From the NCBI RefSeq assembly GCF_026914265.1, contig NC_069133.1:33082817-33146816 (forward strand): 64,000 nucleotides of DNA. Reading direction: 5' to 3'. Shown piece after piece: positions 12,583 to 25,605 of this stretch. Both the position numbers and the translations under genes were made by a program. Each line of letters starts with the position of its first letter. Position 1 is the stretch's first letter. The notes beneath the pieces are model-generated. The model was not told where the DNA came from. It ran no database searches and was given only the letters and a program-made list of their open reading frames with translations. Source of the DNA: Mya arenaria. Its lineage: Eukaryota > Mollusca > Bivalvia > Myida > Myidae.

Positions 12583-14324
12583 TCAGTTTGCAATAAGAAC
12601 TTCTTCATCATCAGAACATTCTTCTGAATCCTCCTCGTCACTTGAATCACTGTCAGAAACATAATCTTCCATATCGCCTTCTACAAGATCATTGACATTA
12701 TCAACATTCAGCAAATTGTTCAAGTGTCTTGAGTTGGTGTCAACTGGCATATTAGCATTAATTTGTTGATGACACAATGGACAAGTGTCTTTCACATACA
12801 ACCATTTTCTCAGACAGCAACCATGAAAGAAATGTCCACACATAGTTATTCTTGCAGAGTTCAAAGCTTGGAAACAAATTGCACAAACATCGTTATGAGC
12901 TTCAAGTTGATCGCTAGTTGCTTCAGGGAGCGACTCAATCTTATGCACTGCCTCTCGTCTCAACAAAAATGTCTTCCAACCAGTCTGTAAACGTTGCCAC
13001 ACATTGAAGTAACAATGAATGATTAATATTCCAGAGTTTATCCAACTCCATTCGGAAAACAGAGATTCTTTAATTCCGAAACATACAACAAACACTGCCA
13101 CTATAAATTCCAGAATTCTCACAGATGACCTGATGTAATACACGACATCATCTAATCTTTCCCAGGTTTCCGTTCTGAATGTATCATATAAAAACAGCCA
13201 GTACACGAGTAAAGACCCTATGACTTGCACAGAGGTCAAAATACAACTTGAGATAATGATCATTAGCCAAAAGTCAAGGTCAAAATATTGACATATTTGA
13301 TGAGTCATGTACAGCGGCAAAACCCATAGCACTGTGCAAAGGGCCAGCACTCTTAAATGCTTACTTAAACTTCTACTATGAGAGGCACTGAGCACTAGCA
13401 AAATTGGGTCTGTGATTTCATACATTGATTGCACCAATGATGAAACAACGATAAACAATAAGATGCTCATTAGAAATGCTCGTTCAAGTGGTTTTAAATC
13501 CAAAAGGCCAGTCTGTAACGCCACAAGCATCATAGTTAATCCTTCAGTCCATCCGCGGAGCAGGTCATTATCGTGATAAAGCCCTTCCCATCCCAGCAGG
13601 AAGACTTTTGTCAGAGTCAAAATGTAGTATGAAAAGTAGGAAATCGCAATGCATAAGGCAAACAGACTTATAGGAGTCGCACAGCATTCTCCCATTCCAG
13701 CTAAAAGAACTAACAATTGACCATCTGCTGGTATGCCCTTTGATTGATAAAATACAAACAGCTGGGACAGAAATAAGCTCGTCCAGAAAATAAGGAGTTG
13801 CACAGGCATCATCATTGCATGCCAGTATGTTATTATCACAGGAATGTAGCCAAACTCTGTCACCGCTTCTCTGATTTGTTGCAAACCATCCTTCAGAACT
13901 CCTATTCCATGTGTTAGTTTGTTGAATGTATAAAATAGCACCATCAGTAGGATAAACAGTGTAGCAAAGTTGTGTACAGCTGACAAATCCCTGACTGGCA
14001 AACCTGATAACCGAGCCATTATAGGAGTTGTAAAAACCAGAAGAGAATATTTTGTCCAGTCTTTCATGTCCAGCAAATATGCTGCCAACGTTCCAATAAG
14101 GCACTGTGCAAGAAGGTATAAAAACAGTCTCTTTGTAATTTCATAATCCTTAAAGACAGCGAGTAAGGAGTTATCAACGTCTTTTCCCGATTCTTCCTCG
14201 ACAATTGTGTATAGATTGGAGAGATGGTAGGCACCCGACACGAGGCCTACACTGATCATGTACATATACAGTGTAACCAGCTTCACCAGGGGAATGGTGG
14301 CCAAAACAGCAACAACGACCAGAA
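12583..14324 (-). CDS. RNF145-like second, terminal coding exon (membrane domain, RING, acidic tail)
   Basis: A single 1742-nt exon from acceptor tatttcag at 14325-14332 to a TGA at 12583-12585. It holds most membrane spans, the RING-H2 domain and the acidic tail. Overlapping ORFs in other frames (for example 13568-14104) are shadows. Confidence 0.92.
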
Positions 14325-15677
14325 CTGAAATACATAACACAAACACTATAGAGCATTCAATACAATGAAATTAGCCAAGTCAACATAAATAGTTTCAAAT
14401 CACTTTTGTCATTTATAACTTAATTTCTTAATTATGAAATATTTTTTTAAGGCATGGTTCAGCAATTCCTGGTCTTGATATTGCTTGTTAACAGTAGTAA
14501 CATAATTATGGCAGACAATAGAAAAATGTTGAAAACTGAATTCTTATATTTTTTACCATAACACATGATGTGACCAGTGTAGTACTACAGAATTTTATAA
14601 GCAAGACTGATAAAATACACTTAACCCAAGATCTAATGCATCACTAAGATTTAATTGAATGCCCAAAGATGCGTGAGGGGTTGCCCTTTTTATTCTTTTT
14701 ATTAATGAAAGATATCAACTTAATACTTTGAAAAAAAAAGAAAATATTGTTGACTATAAAATTTTTTTAGGAAAGATATCAGCTATCCTGAGTTACATGT
14801 ATCAACCAAAATGGAAAAAACACTAGTTTACATGAATCTGAAATTTAACAGAATATTATGTCCATATTGTATTTATTTAACAGTAATATTTTTACAATAA
14901 ACTTTTGTGTTGGATTATGGTGTGACCTCTCCCCCCCCCCCTCCCCCCCACCCCCTTTATTCACGTTGTTCTAGTCATACATGTCTCCAATTCTTGTAGA
15001 TAGTCTTGTTATACAACTTCTGAAGATTGTGATTAAGTCTATTAAATATAAAACGTCCTCTTGGAATTATGTGGAAATCTTGTGTAACAAGCTCACAATT
15101 TTTTTTATTTCATTATCATTAAGTATTCTCCCAGAAGCAATCTATTTTAGTTCTAAAGCAAATTCAATTTCAGCTTCATTTTTCAACAGAAAAAAATAAT
15201 CTTCAATTTCCTAAGCCGCTTCAGATTTGAGCCTTTTGTACTCAAAACTTATGACATGTAAAAAAAATCATTAGAAAGATTAATAGGACTGAATAAAGGC
15301 AGCAAGTCAAGAATAGAACATTTTTACCGCATGGCTGCATTTAATCATCAGTTTAAAAATTCGGAACCATTTTTGAAAGAATAATGTGACAAGATATCAG
15401 AATTGTCATAATTTTAAATTAAATAAATGAAAAAAAAATCCTATTTAGAAATGGATGCATTAGAACTAAGGATGTGTGTAGTTGTGAACAGATACATACT
15501 ACTGTAATATGCAGCCTGGGCAAGGAACCTGACATCCTCTGGAGTGTTTTGCACTGCTGTGTCAGGGTCAGATTTGTACCATGCCTCAAGGATGAAAAGT
15601 GCTGGCACCCTCAGGATCACGCTAACAATGCTCTCAACATACTCCCTTGGTATAGAAAATCTTCCAAAGATCTTCAT
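12583..15677 (-). CDS. RNF145/RNF139-type (TRC8 family) polytopic membrane RING E3 ubiquitin ligase
   Basis: Multi-spanning ER ubiquitin ligase of the TRC8 family; vertebrate members act on sterol-regulated and other ER membrane substrates. Coding exons 15677-15500 and 14324-12583 join in phase 1 (AGT A|TT CTG) to give 639 aa, typical family length. N-terminus YVESIVSVILRVPALFIL matches the RNF145 start. Many hydrophobic spans fill residues about 10-450. A C3H2C3 RING (CAIC ... CGHFFHGCC ... CPLC) sits near residue 540, and the end is a long Asp/Glu/Ser tail. Membrane-domain similarity (DFWLMIIISSCILTS, YNVW-like FNVWQRLQTGWK) favours RNF145; the acidic tail recalls RNF139, so it may be the single invertebrate ancestor-type gene. 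The tetrapeptide at the position of the vertebrate INSIG-binding YLYF reads YMYM. The ATG at 15677 is in frame behind a possible acceptor at 15702-15704, so a 5' untranslated exon lies upstream. Confidence 0.9.
14929..14956 (+). repeat. Poly-C tract
   Basis: C-homopolymer interrupted by single T and A bases in the RNF145-like intron. Possible length error in assembly. Confidence 0.8.
15500..15677 (-). CDS. RNF145-like first coding exon
   Basis: Begins MKIFGRFSIPREYVES and ends FLAQAAYYS plus one base; donor A|GTATGT. The exon probably starts at 15701 behind ttttcag, with 24 nt of 5' UTR. There is no in-frame stop between 15701 and the ATG, so an upstream coding start cannot be fully excluded. 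Confidence 0.82.
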
Positions 15678-15774
15678 TGTCTCCTTCTCTCCTATGGTTG
15701 TCTGAAAATGAAGATGATAGACATTTCAGATTTTAAACAATCAAAGTTCATAGGTGCTTTTTCAAAATTGTTCA

Positions 15775-15900
15775 AAGAAATGAATGGCTTGGTTAGGGTT
15801 ACATCCTGTTCAAAAACAGGAAAGGTAGACTTTTCATTATTATTATTATTATTTTTTTATTAAGCTTTATCTAATAACCTTTTCGTCGTCATTGGAGAAT
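15775..15900 (+). repeat. Dispersed repeat ('ttggttagggttacatcc'), copy 1
   Basis: ttggttagggttacatcct, a purine tract, (ATT)n and tttttattaagctttat. It recurs in the same orientation at 55675-55800. Probably a SINE or MITE fragment. Confidence 0.55.
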
Positions 15901-16304
15901 GTTGTTAAAGTAATCTTCTGTATAAAGCTTGAAACACAGTTATCTTTTATACCAGCAGACTATAAAAAAGGTTAAAAAGATCTTATTTTGAATGTAGTGT
16001 CGAGTAACCCAAAACCAAATGTATTCTTTAGGCATTATACACAAAATCTTACAAAACAATAATACTTTATTAAAAATGTGGTGGAATTGGATTGTGATGA
16101 AGTCATGGTTTCTGGTTAACCCACCATAGCATGTAGAAGCCATAAACACAGCTAGAACCTTACTGGTGAACATCTACCAGTCCCTTAAGATTCTTGCCCC
16201 CTGGTATAGATCATTAAATGAAATGCGTGTCTGAATGTCATAGTAGGAATACTATAAAATAATTTTTGATAAAATGTTTTTTTCATAGATTTGGCATTCC
16301 TATA

Positions 16305-16645
16305 TCCTCCAAACAATTGTACTTTGACAGATTTTTTTTATGATTTTTGATATGGCAAATCCTTCACATGCTAATTGTTTTTTACCAAAAGTGGGTAGTT
16401 ATTCCGATAAGGATTCCCGGTTAAAGCATATTTATAAAATATCATAAAAACAAGAAATATTACCAGATTATGTTATTTTATATTTATAGTTCTGTACACA
16501 AAAAATTAAATATCCAACAAATTATTATGAGTTTGATGTGTTTTTTTCATTTCAAACTGTCAAAACATAACAATATATACATGAAGGGTAGCTACAACAA
16601 TGAGCGATCAGGGATACTTTTTTATTATTTTGACATTTCTTATGT
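16305..16645 (-). repeat. Dispersed repeat copy B (inverted relative to 8.6-8.9 kb)
   Basis: Reverse complement of 8640-8870: gatttttgatatggcaaatc, gaaatattaccagattatgt and acaatatatacatgaagggt all have counterparts there. Confidence 0.65.
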
Positions 16646-17506
16646 ATCCCTGTAACGCTACAACTCTCTATCAATTACCACTGGGCGAAAGAATATATGG
16701 TAATATTATGCATCAATGTTAAACAATAATGACAAAATTGTTCAATATATACCTGAAAGTGATCTAAGCTGGATTTTATTTGTCAACAGAGTTGTTATTT
16801 TATTTAAATATATTCTTGGTCACAAATACCGTTTTATACATGTACACAACCTGTCATATTCGTCCCAGATTGACAGATATCCGGATACTTGGTAAACAAT
16901 CGCCACATGCTATTGTTTTATTATATTTGAACATGTTTTATGGCATAATGACATAAATAAATATGTGTTTAATTGTAGGCAGTACTATTTCTTAGAAATT
17001 TTAATTTGTAACAGAGATAATTTCAAAATTGTGGCCGCAAGGATTCCCTGCACAAGGACCATTCGCTACTTTGTGCTGGGATGGTGGACATCTCGAGTCT
17101 GCCATCAGGGCTCTCAATAAGACCCGGGGCCGGGGATATCCCCTGGCAATTATGGCCATATGACCCGCCACTATTCTCAGGTTTACAGCTGCCTTCTAAA
17201 TTAGGATTTCATGATTTTGTTGTTAAAATGTCCCTTATCATACAAAAAATATGTTCAATATGTTTTAAATTGAAATGAAAAAATACGATCAGTTTGATTT
17301 TTGATACGTTCAACTGTGATGGTGCAATCACCTTTAGTGATTTTTCTCTTTCTTCTTTCAGTTTCACTTTCAAGTTTCGGATGTATGAACAAAACTACCT
17401 GATTTTTCATTGCCAATATTCCTATAATTGTTCTTTAAAATAAATGGCAAAGCAATTCAAAGGTAATAAAACCTTACTGTGCTGTAAACTGACAATGATT
17501 TAATTA

Positions 17507-18275
17507 CAGTAAAACTGCGATCGCTCGAGGTCGCAGGGGACTGAGCCTAAACCTTGAGGGAACCGATGTTTCGAACGACCCGATTTTCAATTCTCCAGTC
17601 TGTTATGAAATATATTTCAGTGTATTTCAAGTATGAAGTAGTATGTTTACTAAGACAGCAATTATGTGTCCCTCAAATGTTCAAAGGCTGTCATTTACTA
17701 TATGCACACTAAATATAAAATGTAAAAGAAATATCAATAAATCGATTGTTTTTTTACAAAATGGCCATATTGCAAAGCAAAGTGACAAAAAGGAATTCTT
17801 TTCAGAGATTCCGATGTTGGATCGATATGGTAGTGTTTATTCATTTTTTTATTACCCATTTACATTTCTCACAATTAACTTCTCGTCATTTACTTCTATT
17901 AATTATCTTCTAAAATGCCCATATCAACTAATATCGGTCATGTTGCCTTTCAACTGTCATTGCAATTTTGACAACTGGCGAAAATTTTGATACTTAGCAG
18001 TTGTTTGTTTATTTTGGAACACGCGTTCGGGAAAAAGTGTGAAATTATGACCTCGAGGGAGCCATAAGATTTTGTGCATGATTTGTGTACTTGGGACCGA
18101 GAATATTGCTCGACTCCTCGACATAATTAGGTTTCGATGCAGCGTAGGTATATTTTATATGAAAATAGAAGGAAAAAAGTTCGGGACCAAGCTCCGACCT
18201 CGAGGGAACGCCGGTTCTCGAACGACCGCTTGTTCGAACGACCGCTTGTTCGAACGACCGCAGTTTTACTCTATA
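17507..18275. mobile_element. TIR-flanked DNA element, pogo/Tigger-like, about 770 bp
   Basis: Left end acagtaaaactgcgatcgct and right end (reverse complement) agagtaaaactgcggtcgtt form inverted repeats. The right end carries three copies of cgaacgaccgcttgtt. Internally tcgagggaac motifs recur near both ends. No transposase was seen, so it is non-autonomous. Family assignment rests on the CAGTnnAAC-type terminus only. Confidence 0.55.
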
Positions 18276-19269
18276 TCCAACAATTCTCCTTCCACTTTGA
18301 TTAAATATGTCAGTAAGTAAACGGGCACCTGTTTCTCACGCATTTAAGACGATGTAAAATGTTGATTTTCTGTTTATGCATTAAAAACTTCTTTTAAATT
18401 AAGCTAATAAATCAAATACAATAAAGATCAAATAAATAAAATATCAATTTTGATATTGATATTTTAGCATTGTTGTTTTTCACAGCCATTGTAAGTATTA
18501 AGTAAGCGAAAACTGCCGAGGTTATCAGTAAATTAATTTACATAATGGGCGGAGCTATTGACATCATTGAGTTTGACTGCTGCTAAAAGACAAATGGATA
18601 CGATGGATAATCACTTGTCACTTCGGGCGTTAATTACTTTTGGCATGTGTTTATATACATTAAATGAATTAGCAACCGTTCAGCACATGGCTTGCAGTTC
18701 TGAATCGCAGAGCAATAATCTTTTTGACCATCGTAAATTACGGCGAATCGCTTTGATCTTTCCCCGTTGCCAAGGCGACTAATTGATCAATTCACAAGGT
18801 AGGACGCATTCTTGAATAATAAGCATATAAAAACACGACGATTTACACGTTTTATTGGCATGGTTTTTTTTTAAATCGCATCAGGAAAAAACAGTATTCC
18901 GGTCGGGCTAGTTTCTGGGGATAATCGGCAGCCCCAGCTGAAATATCGGGCTACCACAAATTTCCAACACTGCCAAAAGACGACGGTAAACAAAGAAAAC
19001 TTGAATCGTTCTTTGTCTCTAGGTAGGTAATATGAATAATCAGTTCTATTTATGGCAACTCAAAAACGGCGTAATTATGGCTTTAAAAATGTGATTGCAA
19101 GATCTACACATATTTCGGATATGATTATTTTTGACTGTGTTGAAATTCTTCTTTAAGACCCAATTTTCTGTTACAATGACTGCTTGAAGCTATTCAGTAA
19201 GGCTTTTGATCTGCCATGTGCTGATGACTGAGTAGGAGGATGACTATTTTGATTGAAATTTCCTTTTAT
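18276..19269. other. Intergenic, nothing recognised
   Basis: AT-rich. A 74-codon ORF at 18558-18782 has no family features and no splice context. No gene called. Confidence 0.45.
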
Positions 19270-21310
19270 AAATAAAACAAGAGGCACATCAGTGCCTGTG
19301 CTCCACTGGCCAAAAGGTTCAAGCAAAGACCACCTAACGAACATTTTCGTCAAGTTTCATAGAAATACAATCATCAATTTTTGAGGAGAAGTTATTTAAA
19401 AAATTTTTTTACTTTAATAGCTCTGGCTGCCATGTTGTGCAGTGGACCGAAATGATTTGGGCAATTTGAGTAAAGGAGCACCAAACAAACATTTCTGTCA
19501 AGTTTTATCGAAAAAAGGTCATCGGTTTCGACGACAAGTCATATAAAGTTTTTTTTATTTATAGCTCTGGCAGCCATGGTGTGCAGTGGACTGGAACCAT
19601 TTAACAAATTTTGGTTAATGACCACCCAAGGAACATTTCTGTCAAGTTTCATCAAAATCTGATCATCGGTTAACATTTAATCTGAATAGATTATGAAGCA
19701 AATATCTAACCTGAACAAGAACTGACGAGATAGAATCGACTTGGTGTTTCACTTACACTTTTCGGCCATTTAAGTTACTAAAAATAGCTGTTTCATAAAC
19801 TTTCAGAATGTCACTTAAACGAAAATTAATGTTCAGTCTATATATACTTTCCTATGTATAAATGTAAGGTTTTTAAATTGATCTTTTTGTGAGAACTTTA
19901 TGCTTATATGTTTACTCATAAATTATTATTGTTTAAAAATTATTTAAAGATGCTATACGTGAAAAATTAAGACATTATTTTTTTTTTCTATTAAAGGGAG
20001 GTAATTCAGTAGTAAAATGTAATCAAAGCTATTAAAGCATGGCATTTCTTTTCTAACCATGTTGATATTATTACAGTCTATTCAAGCAAGATGCCTTTTG
20101 TTTTTACATAGTACCCATAGGTTCTGAAAAACAAGGAGCACTATTCCCAACAGAAGGATGTCACTCCCTATCACTGCATGAGCATCATAATAAAGAAATG
20201 TTTACTCAAACTGCAAGCTGCTCAATTGAAATAGGTATTTACCTCAAGCATACAGTTTTATAATGTGGCAAAATAGTCGGACTACTAGATTGTCATTCGG
20301 ACTAGTAAAATATGCCATTATGCTAGTCCAACTGGCTAGTAGGTTAAAATGTTTTTCGTGAAGACTGCGGACGAGAAGTCCTTAAAGGTTTTTCTATTTT
20401 TAACTCTCGCAGCCATGTTGTGCAGCGGACCGGAACCATTTGGGCAATTTTGGTTAAAGGGCATCCTGATGCACATTTATGTAAAGTTTCATCAAAATCT
20501 GATAATCGGTTTCTGAGAAGATGTAGTTTAACGTTTTTTTCTATTCTTAGCTCTGGTGCCCATGTTGTGCAGCAGACCAGAACTGTTTGGGCTATTTTGG
20601 TTAAGGACTACCCAAGTAACATTTCTGTCAAGTTTCATTGCAATACCATCATCGGTTTCTGAGGAGAAGTCGTTTAAAGGTTTTTCTATTTTTACCTCTG
20701 GGGGCCATCTTGTGCAGTGGACCGAAACCATTGAAGCAAATTTGATAAAGGACCATCCAAGGAACATTTCTGTTAAGTTTCATCAAAATCTGATCATCGG
20801 TTTCTGAGAAGATGTTCTTTAAAGGTTTTTCTATTTTTTTGCCCTGGCAGCCATGTTGTGCAGCGGACCGGAACCATTTGAGCAATTTTGGTTAAGGACC
20901 ACCCAAGGAACAATTCTGTCAAGTTTCATCAAAATCTGCCTATCCGTTTCAGAGGAGATGTCGTTTAAAGATTTTGCTATTTTTAGCTGTGGCGGCCATA
21001 TTGTGCAATGGACCAGAACCATTTGAGCAATTTTAATAAAGGACCACCCAAGGAACATTACTGTCAAGTTTCATCAAAATCTGCCGAACCGTTTCAGAGG
21101 AGATGTCGTTTAAAGATTTTGCTATTTTTAGCTCTGGCGGCCATATTGTGCAATGGACCGGAACCATTTGAGCAATTTTGGTAAAGGACCACCAAAGGAA
21201 CATCCCTGTGAAGTTTTGTCAAAATCCGCTTATCAGTTTCAGAGGAGATGTCGTTTAAAGTAAAAGTTTACGCACGCACGCACGCACGCACGCACTCACG
21301 ACGGACAATC
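19270..21310 (+). mobile_element. Pearl-like element: about 146-bp core repeats with (CGCA)n end
   Basis: Starts acaagaggcacatcagtgcc, two to three core units follow (19300-19680), then about 700 bp of other DNA, then six or seven more units (20350-21265) marked by gccatgttgtgcagyggacc and gtcaagtttcatcaaaatct. It ends with (CGCA)n at 21270-21297 and gacggacaatctgtgacgac. The break at 19.68-20.35 kb may be an insertion into one element, or there may be two elements. Confidence 0.65.
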
Positions 21311-24300
21311 TGTGACGACATAATTATTACGTTTTCGAACTAAGGATTATTTTTTTTACTTGCATCAATGGTATTTCCAGTCGAAATACATGTGTAATGA
21401 TGTGCAAAACAGGAGTTTTGCTCTTTGGGGATCTTAAATTAACAGATTTCATAATGCTTAAAATCGTTCTCAGCAAGGGGTCTGTGGCCCCCAGGACCCC
21501 GGCTGGATAGTGGCTCTGCCCCTTAAACCACGTTGGTGTAGACCCCCAGACCCCCCTTCTACTTTCGATGCTCAACCTCCTACTACAACAATTATTGAGA
21601 GCCCTGCTGCCATAGTAAAAAATCGTTGACGGCCATTTAGGTGGACTAACATGAAGGGCGGTTCACAGTTTTACAACAATAGGAACACCTCTGAGATGGC
21701 TGAGTTGTTACGATGTGTTTACGAGGTCTATGTTGAAGCTTGCTGGAGATGGCCCAGTTGTTAAATTTGGCATAATTGTTGTCAATGTCAGTACTGGTTG
21801 ACGGTACATTTCCGAACAGGGCACAAATACCGAACACCAGCTAAAACATGCGTTTGTTTACCGTGATCGATTATTCGATGATCTAGATCAATACAAAGGC
21901 TTGCCTTGGTCACATTTGCGTAGTTTCATCTTGTTTTGTTGAGTATTTTTCTAAAAAAATGCCATTCAATGTTTATACCTTAAAGATCAAAATGTAGCAC
22001 ACGGGGGAATGACGTCAGAGGGCGCACGCGCATCTTTAGGTTTTGCAGTTATGTTGACCTACATTTATGATATTTATAAATAGATATCACGCTTTACATT
22101 TGAATTTCATGTTTTGAAAAACATCGAAAACAATAAATAACTTTGTAGCTAAGTGTTTCTTTAATATAGCATACTTATTAATTATAATTGTATGACCATG
22201 TATTTTCGCTTTTCAAGTGTTCGGTATTTGTGCCCTCCATTGCATAAATTTAAAGGTGATTTACTGTCTATAAAATGAATGATTTTCGACATGAAATTGA
22301 TGGGATCGTGAATCTGTACTTTGATTGATGTTGTCACATTAACCAAAGATGTTTCATACGCAATTTTAACTTGCTACAACAAAAACTCTCCAAGATAATT
22401 GTGAAAAAACTCAAAAAGTGTTCGGATTTGTGACCTTAGCCAGTATAGATTCGCTTTATTGGAAAGGTAGATTCTGTGTTTTAAAGCATTTTTAAAACGC
22501 TTGTTTGTGCAAAATATCTTTGCACTTACATGGTAAAATATTAATTTTAGGGATTAGAAGAATCCCGTATAAGTTGGTATAACAGGTCGTCTATTATTTT
22601 AGACTAACACTTGACCGTGTGCTTTTGTGCCGTATTAAAATTGATAATGCCTTTGAAATGTATCAACACATTTAAGATCTCATCCTTGAATTCACAAGTG
22701 CATGTTTCAAGCACAGGTATACAGTATGTAGCCAGAATGATTTAAACATATGTTATTTTTGTGAAGAATGACACTTAATAAACGAATTCAAAGTTTGTTT
22801 GTTTAATGAATGACCCCGTAATAAGACCAAAACAGCTTTCCCTATACTGTATGTTTATATTGGCTGCATTAACCGCTGCGTTTTATACCAACCCATAATT
22901 TAGCCACATAAAATGAACAAAACGGTTTCATAATGATAATAAACACATTGAAAGTGTCTGCTCAGGTCGATTTTTCATGACAGTATGTTTTACATACCGT
23001 GGACATAATAGACTATTTTAACAACGATGGCATCTCTTGGTTATCATGTCGCTGTTCAAAGTAAAATGCTAATGGTTTTTTTTCTTTTCTGCTGACCTGC
23101 CAAACTTTGAACCCGGAAATAAATAAAGCTTATTGTTGCTAAGAAAAAATATAAGAAAGTAAAATTTTAGTCATGAAAAAGTCGGTCAGGGAATTACCGA
23201 AAATCCGAAGCCTGTGAAAACCCGAAAACCCCGTATATGTTCAAAAGTATATACATTAGAGTATTCGCCCGGATTTCATACTTCATTCGTAGCCTAGGTT
23301 GTATGCCGTAATTGTTGGTGGTTGGAGAGGGGTGGGAAGTCGGAGTAAGGGTGGGTGGGTTGGGGGCACTTCCCCACCCTCTCCAACCAACTCAAACCAC
23401 GACATACAACCCACTAAAACACAATGCAGTATTAAACCCCGGCGAACAAACCACCTCGCATGCTCTATTTTTTGCACTTTTGAAAATGAAAGGGGCTCCA
23501 GGGTTTTAGCCACCACCGCCTCTCAGTTATACGACTAAACCCCCAGGAGAGCCATTGAAGAAGTGCCATCTAAAAGTGGAAAGCGGACCGTGCACGAGCA
23601 TTTCGAGTACTCCCACGTGCCAATACATCGTATTTATAAAAGCACTGAATAATAATCTAATGTTTATCGTTCGGAAAAATATTTCTATTCATCTTTTTAT
23701 AAATCTGTATTTATTTATTTATCATGCGGCATTTATTTGCTCACTAATATATGCAATACACTTATCGTCGTTTAAGTCGGATACAGTTACTCGTTTATTA
23801 TTCAAGTGTCCTCTTACAGACTGAAGAACCCGTTTCGCTAGGACAAACACCAGTTTTATATTTTGTATCTATTACGTAAATAATACTAACACTGTATACA
23901 TTTAGATGATTATATATAATAAGTTCGCTTATACATCCAAAGAAGTAAACCAAATGACTCCACACTCCACACTGACTATATACAGTCCTCTATAAGGTCG
24001 CTCTGCTGATTGCATATATATCAGGGATATTGAAAAGACTTCAAGTATAATCATATTAACTTATATTTTTAAGAATGGCGTTGTGAGAATTCTTTAAATG
24101 ATGTTTTCTGTGACATATGATTATTATATTTCAAAATCCCACCGGTCAGGATTCATGCGCTGTCTTAATTTAAGTCCCCCATTATGTCCACGCTTCTCGC
24201 ATTGGGTTGAACGTTGATAAGTGTAATCTCTTGTATGATTTTACCATGCTTTAGTAGACACAATTACTTTAAATATTTACTCTTACTCCCAAATAAGATT

Positions 24301-25354
24301 TACCACAATTAATATAATTGTTTAATATACCAAAACCGATGAAAACATGTCGAAAGGAATGGTTCTTATGATGGATATCGAGTTTAATTGGAAAGAAAGG
24401 TACATAAAACACGGTATTTCTACCTAATGAGACCACAGTAGATCACAGTAAATCTGTTAGCACTCACCAATCCTTTTTTTTTTTTTTGCGTTTTCACATC
24501 TTAAATGCATAATTAGATAAGTAGTTAAAGGTTTATCAGTCAAAATTTATGATGGTTATACATGTGTACTTTGAATAAGAGTGCCGGCTTTCTTAAAATG
24601 AGGTAACTTTCCTGCACGCAAACACCTTTTCTGTAGGGTAACCAATTCACATTTGGACCTTACTCAATACCTTGACTGGGTGTCACCCAAAAACTGATAT
24701 ATTAGTTCATCAATAATAAAACATAACGAAAAAATACTTTCGATATTTATTAAGTTCAAACAATATCAATGTAGTTTGATACACTTTGTTGCATGGGGCA
24801 AGACTTCGATATTTATTTTGGCACATGTTGGAGCAGTGTGGCACACACTTGTAAACGCGAAAAAACATTTCTTTTTAAAACAAATTATCTACATAAATAT
24901 TTAAACACTGAAAAGTTTGAACATATTGTTCCATTCTGTCTAAAATTAAGGTTGCCGGCCTCTTCGGCACATGCCCTGACCAAACCTGTATACTACCAGG
25001 AGCCAAAAATAAATAATTACAAAGTTTCAAAGAGTCTTAATTCCGCCTCTAATTAATTCTTACTAACGGTGATACAGATTTGATCATATATCCTTCATAG
25101 GAATGACAGCCGCCCACGCAAAACACCCGCAGACGGTGGATGAAACGTGTTTATCCGTAGCGATGCACGTAGGGCTTAACTAAAGCAGATAACCCCTAAT
25201 TCATTCCTCAGAATATAGGATATATACGGAACTTATCCAGACATGTATGCACGTATAAACACATATGAAACATGTATACAAACATTCTTTTTTCGAATTT
25301 GTATGAAATCATATTCGATAAAACATTGTGTAATATCTTAAACAATCAACAATA
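21311..25354. other. Gene-poor interval
   Basis: No exon recognised. Notable blocks: 'ggggtctgtggcccccagga' at 21478, a GC-richer imperfect palindrome around 23300-23400 (gggtgggtgggttggggg ... ccccaccctctccaacc), and the partial repeat at 22440-22615. The remaining ORFs are short and without family signals. Confidence 0.45.
22440..22615 (-). repeat. Dispersed repeat copy C (partial)
   Basis: Reverse complement carries agtctaaaataatagacg, tatacgggattcttctaatc and attttaccatgtaagtgcaa, matching the first part of copy A at 8250-8470. Confidence 0.55.
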
Positions 25355-25605
25355 AAATGTCACATCGATATAAAGATGTCACATCAATATAAGAACGTCG
25401 CATCAACACCTTAATGCCACATCAATATAAGAATGTCACATCAATATATTAATGTCACATAAACACTGAATTGTCACATCATTATAAGAATTCACATACC
25501 ACTAGAAAGTCAAATGAACATATGAAAGTCACTACAAAATAAGAATGTAACATAACTATTATAATGTCAAAACAATATAAGATTGTCACAAAAATCTAAG
25601 TCTTA
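25355..25605 (+). repeat. Degenerate 18-20 bp minisatellite
   Basis: About twelve diverged copies of aatgtcacatcaatataag. Copies lose identity towards 25600. Confidence 0.8.

Larger units (their letters stand above)
15702..17506. other. Upstream of the RNF145-like gene: dispersed repeats, no gene seen
   Basis: A 5' exon and promoter of the RNF145-like gene are expected here but not identifiable. Contains the repeats at 15775-15900 and 16305-16645 and a GC-richer block at 17030-17175 ('gacccggggccggggatatc') that resembles material at 45.8-46.2 kb. Confidence 0.5.

Noticed and set aside
13568..14104. 178-codon minus-strand ORF
   Set aside because: Alternate-frame shadow inside the RNF145-like exon, which matches its family over full length.
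20420..21067. Overlapping ORFs on both strands with similar peptides
   Set aside because: Products of the 146-bp core repeats of a mobile element.
23283..23538. ORFs on both strands near 23.4 kb (GG/PP-rich peptides)
   Set aside because: Low-complexity G/C-rich block with three overlapping frames open; no family features or splice sites.
25355..25605. Regular short repeats resembling a CRISPR array
   Set aside because: Unit is 18-20 bp without unique spacers, strongly degenerate and AT-rich, in an animal genome; it is a minisatellite.
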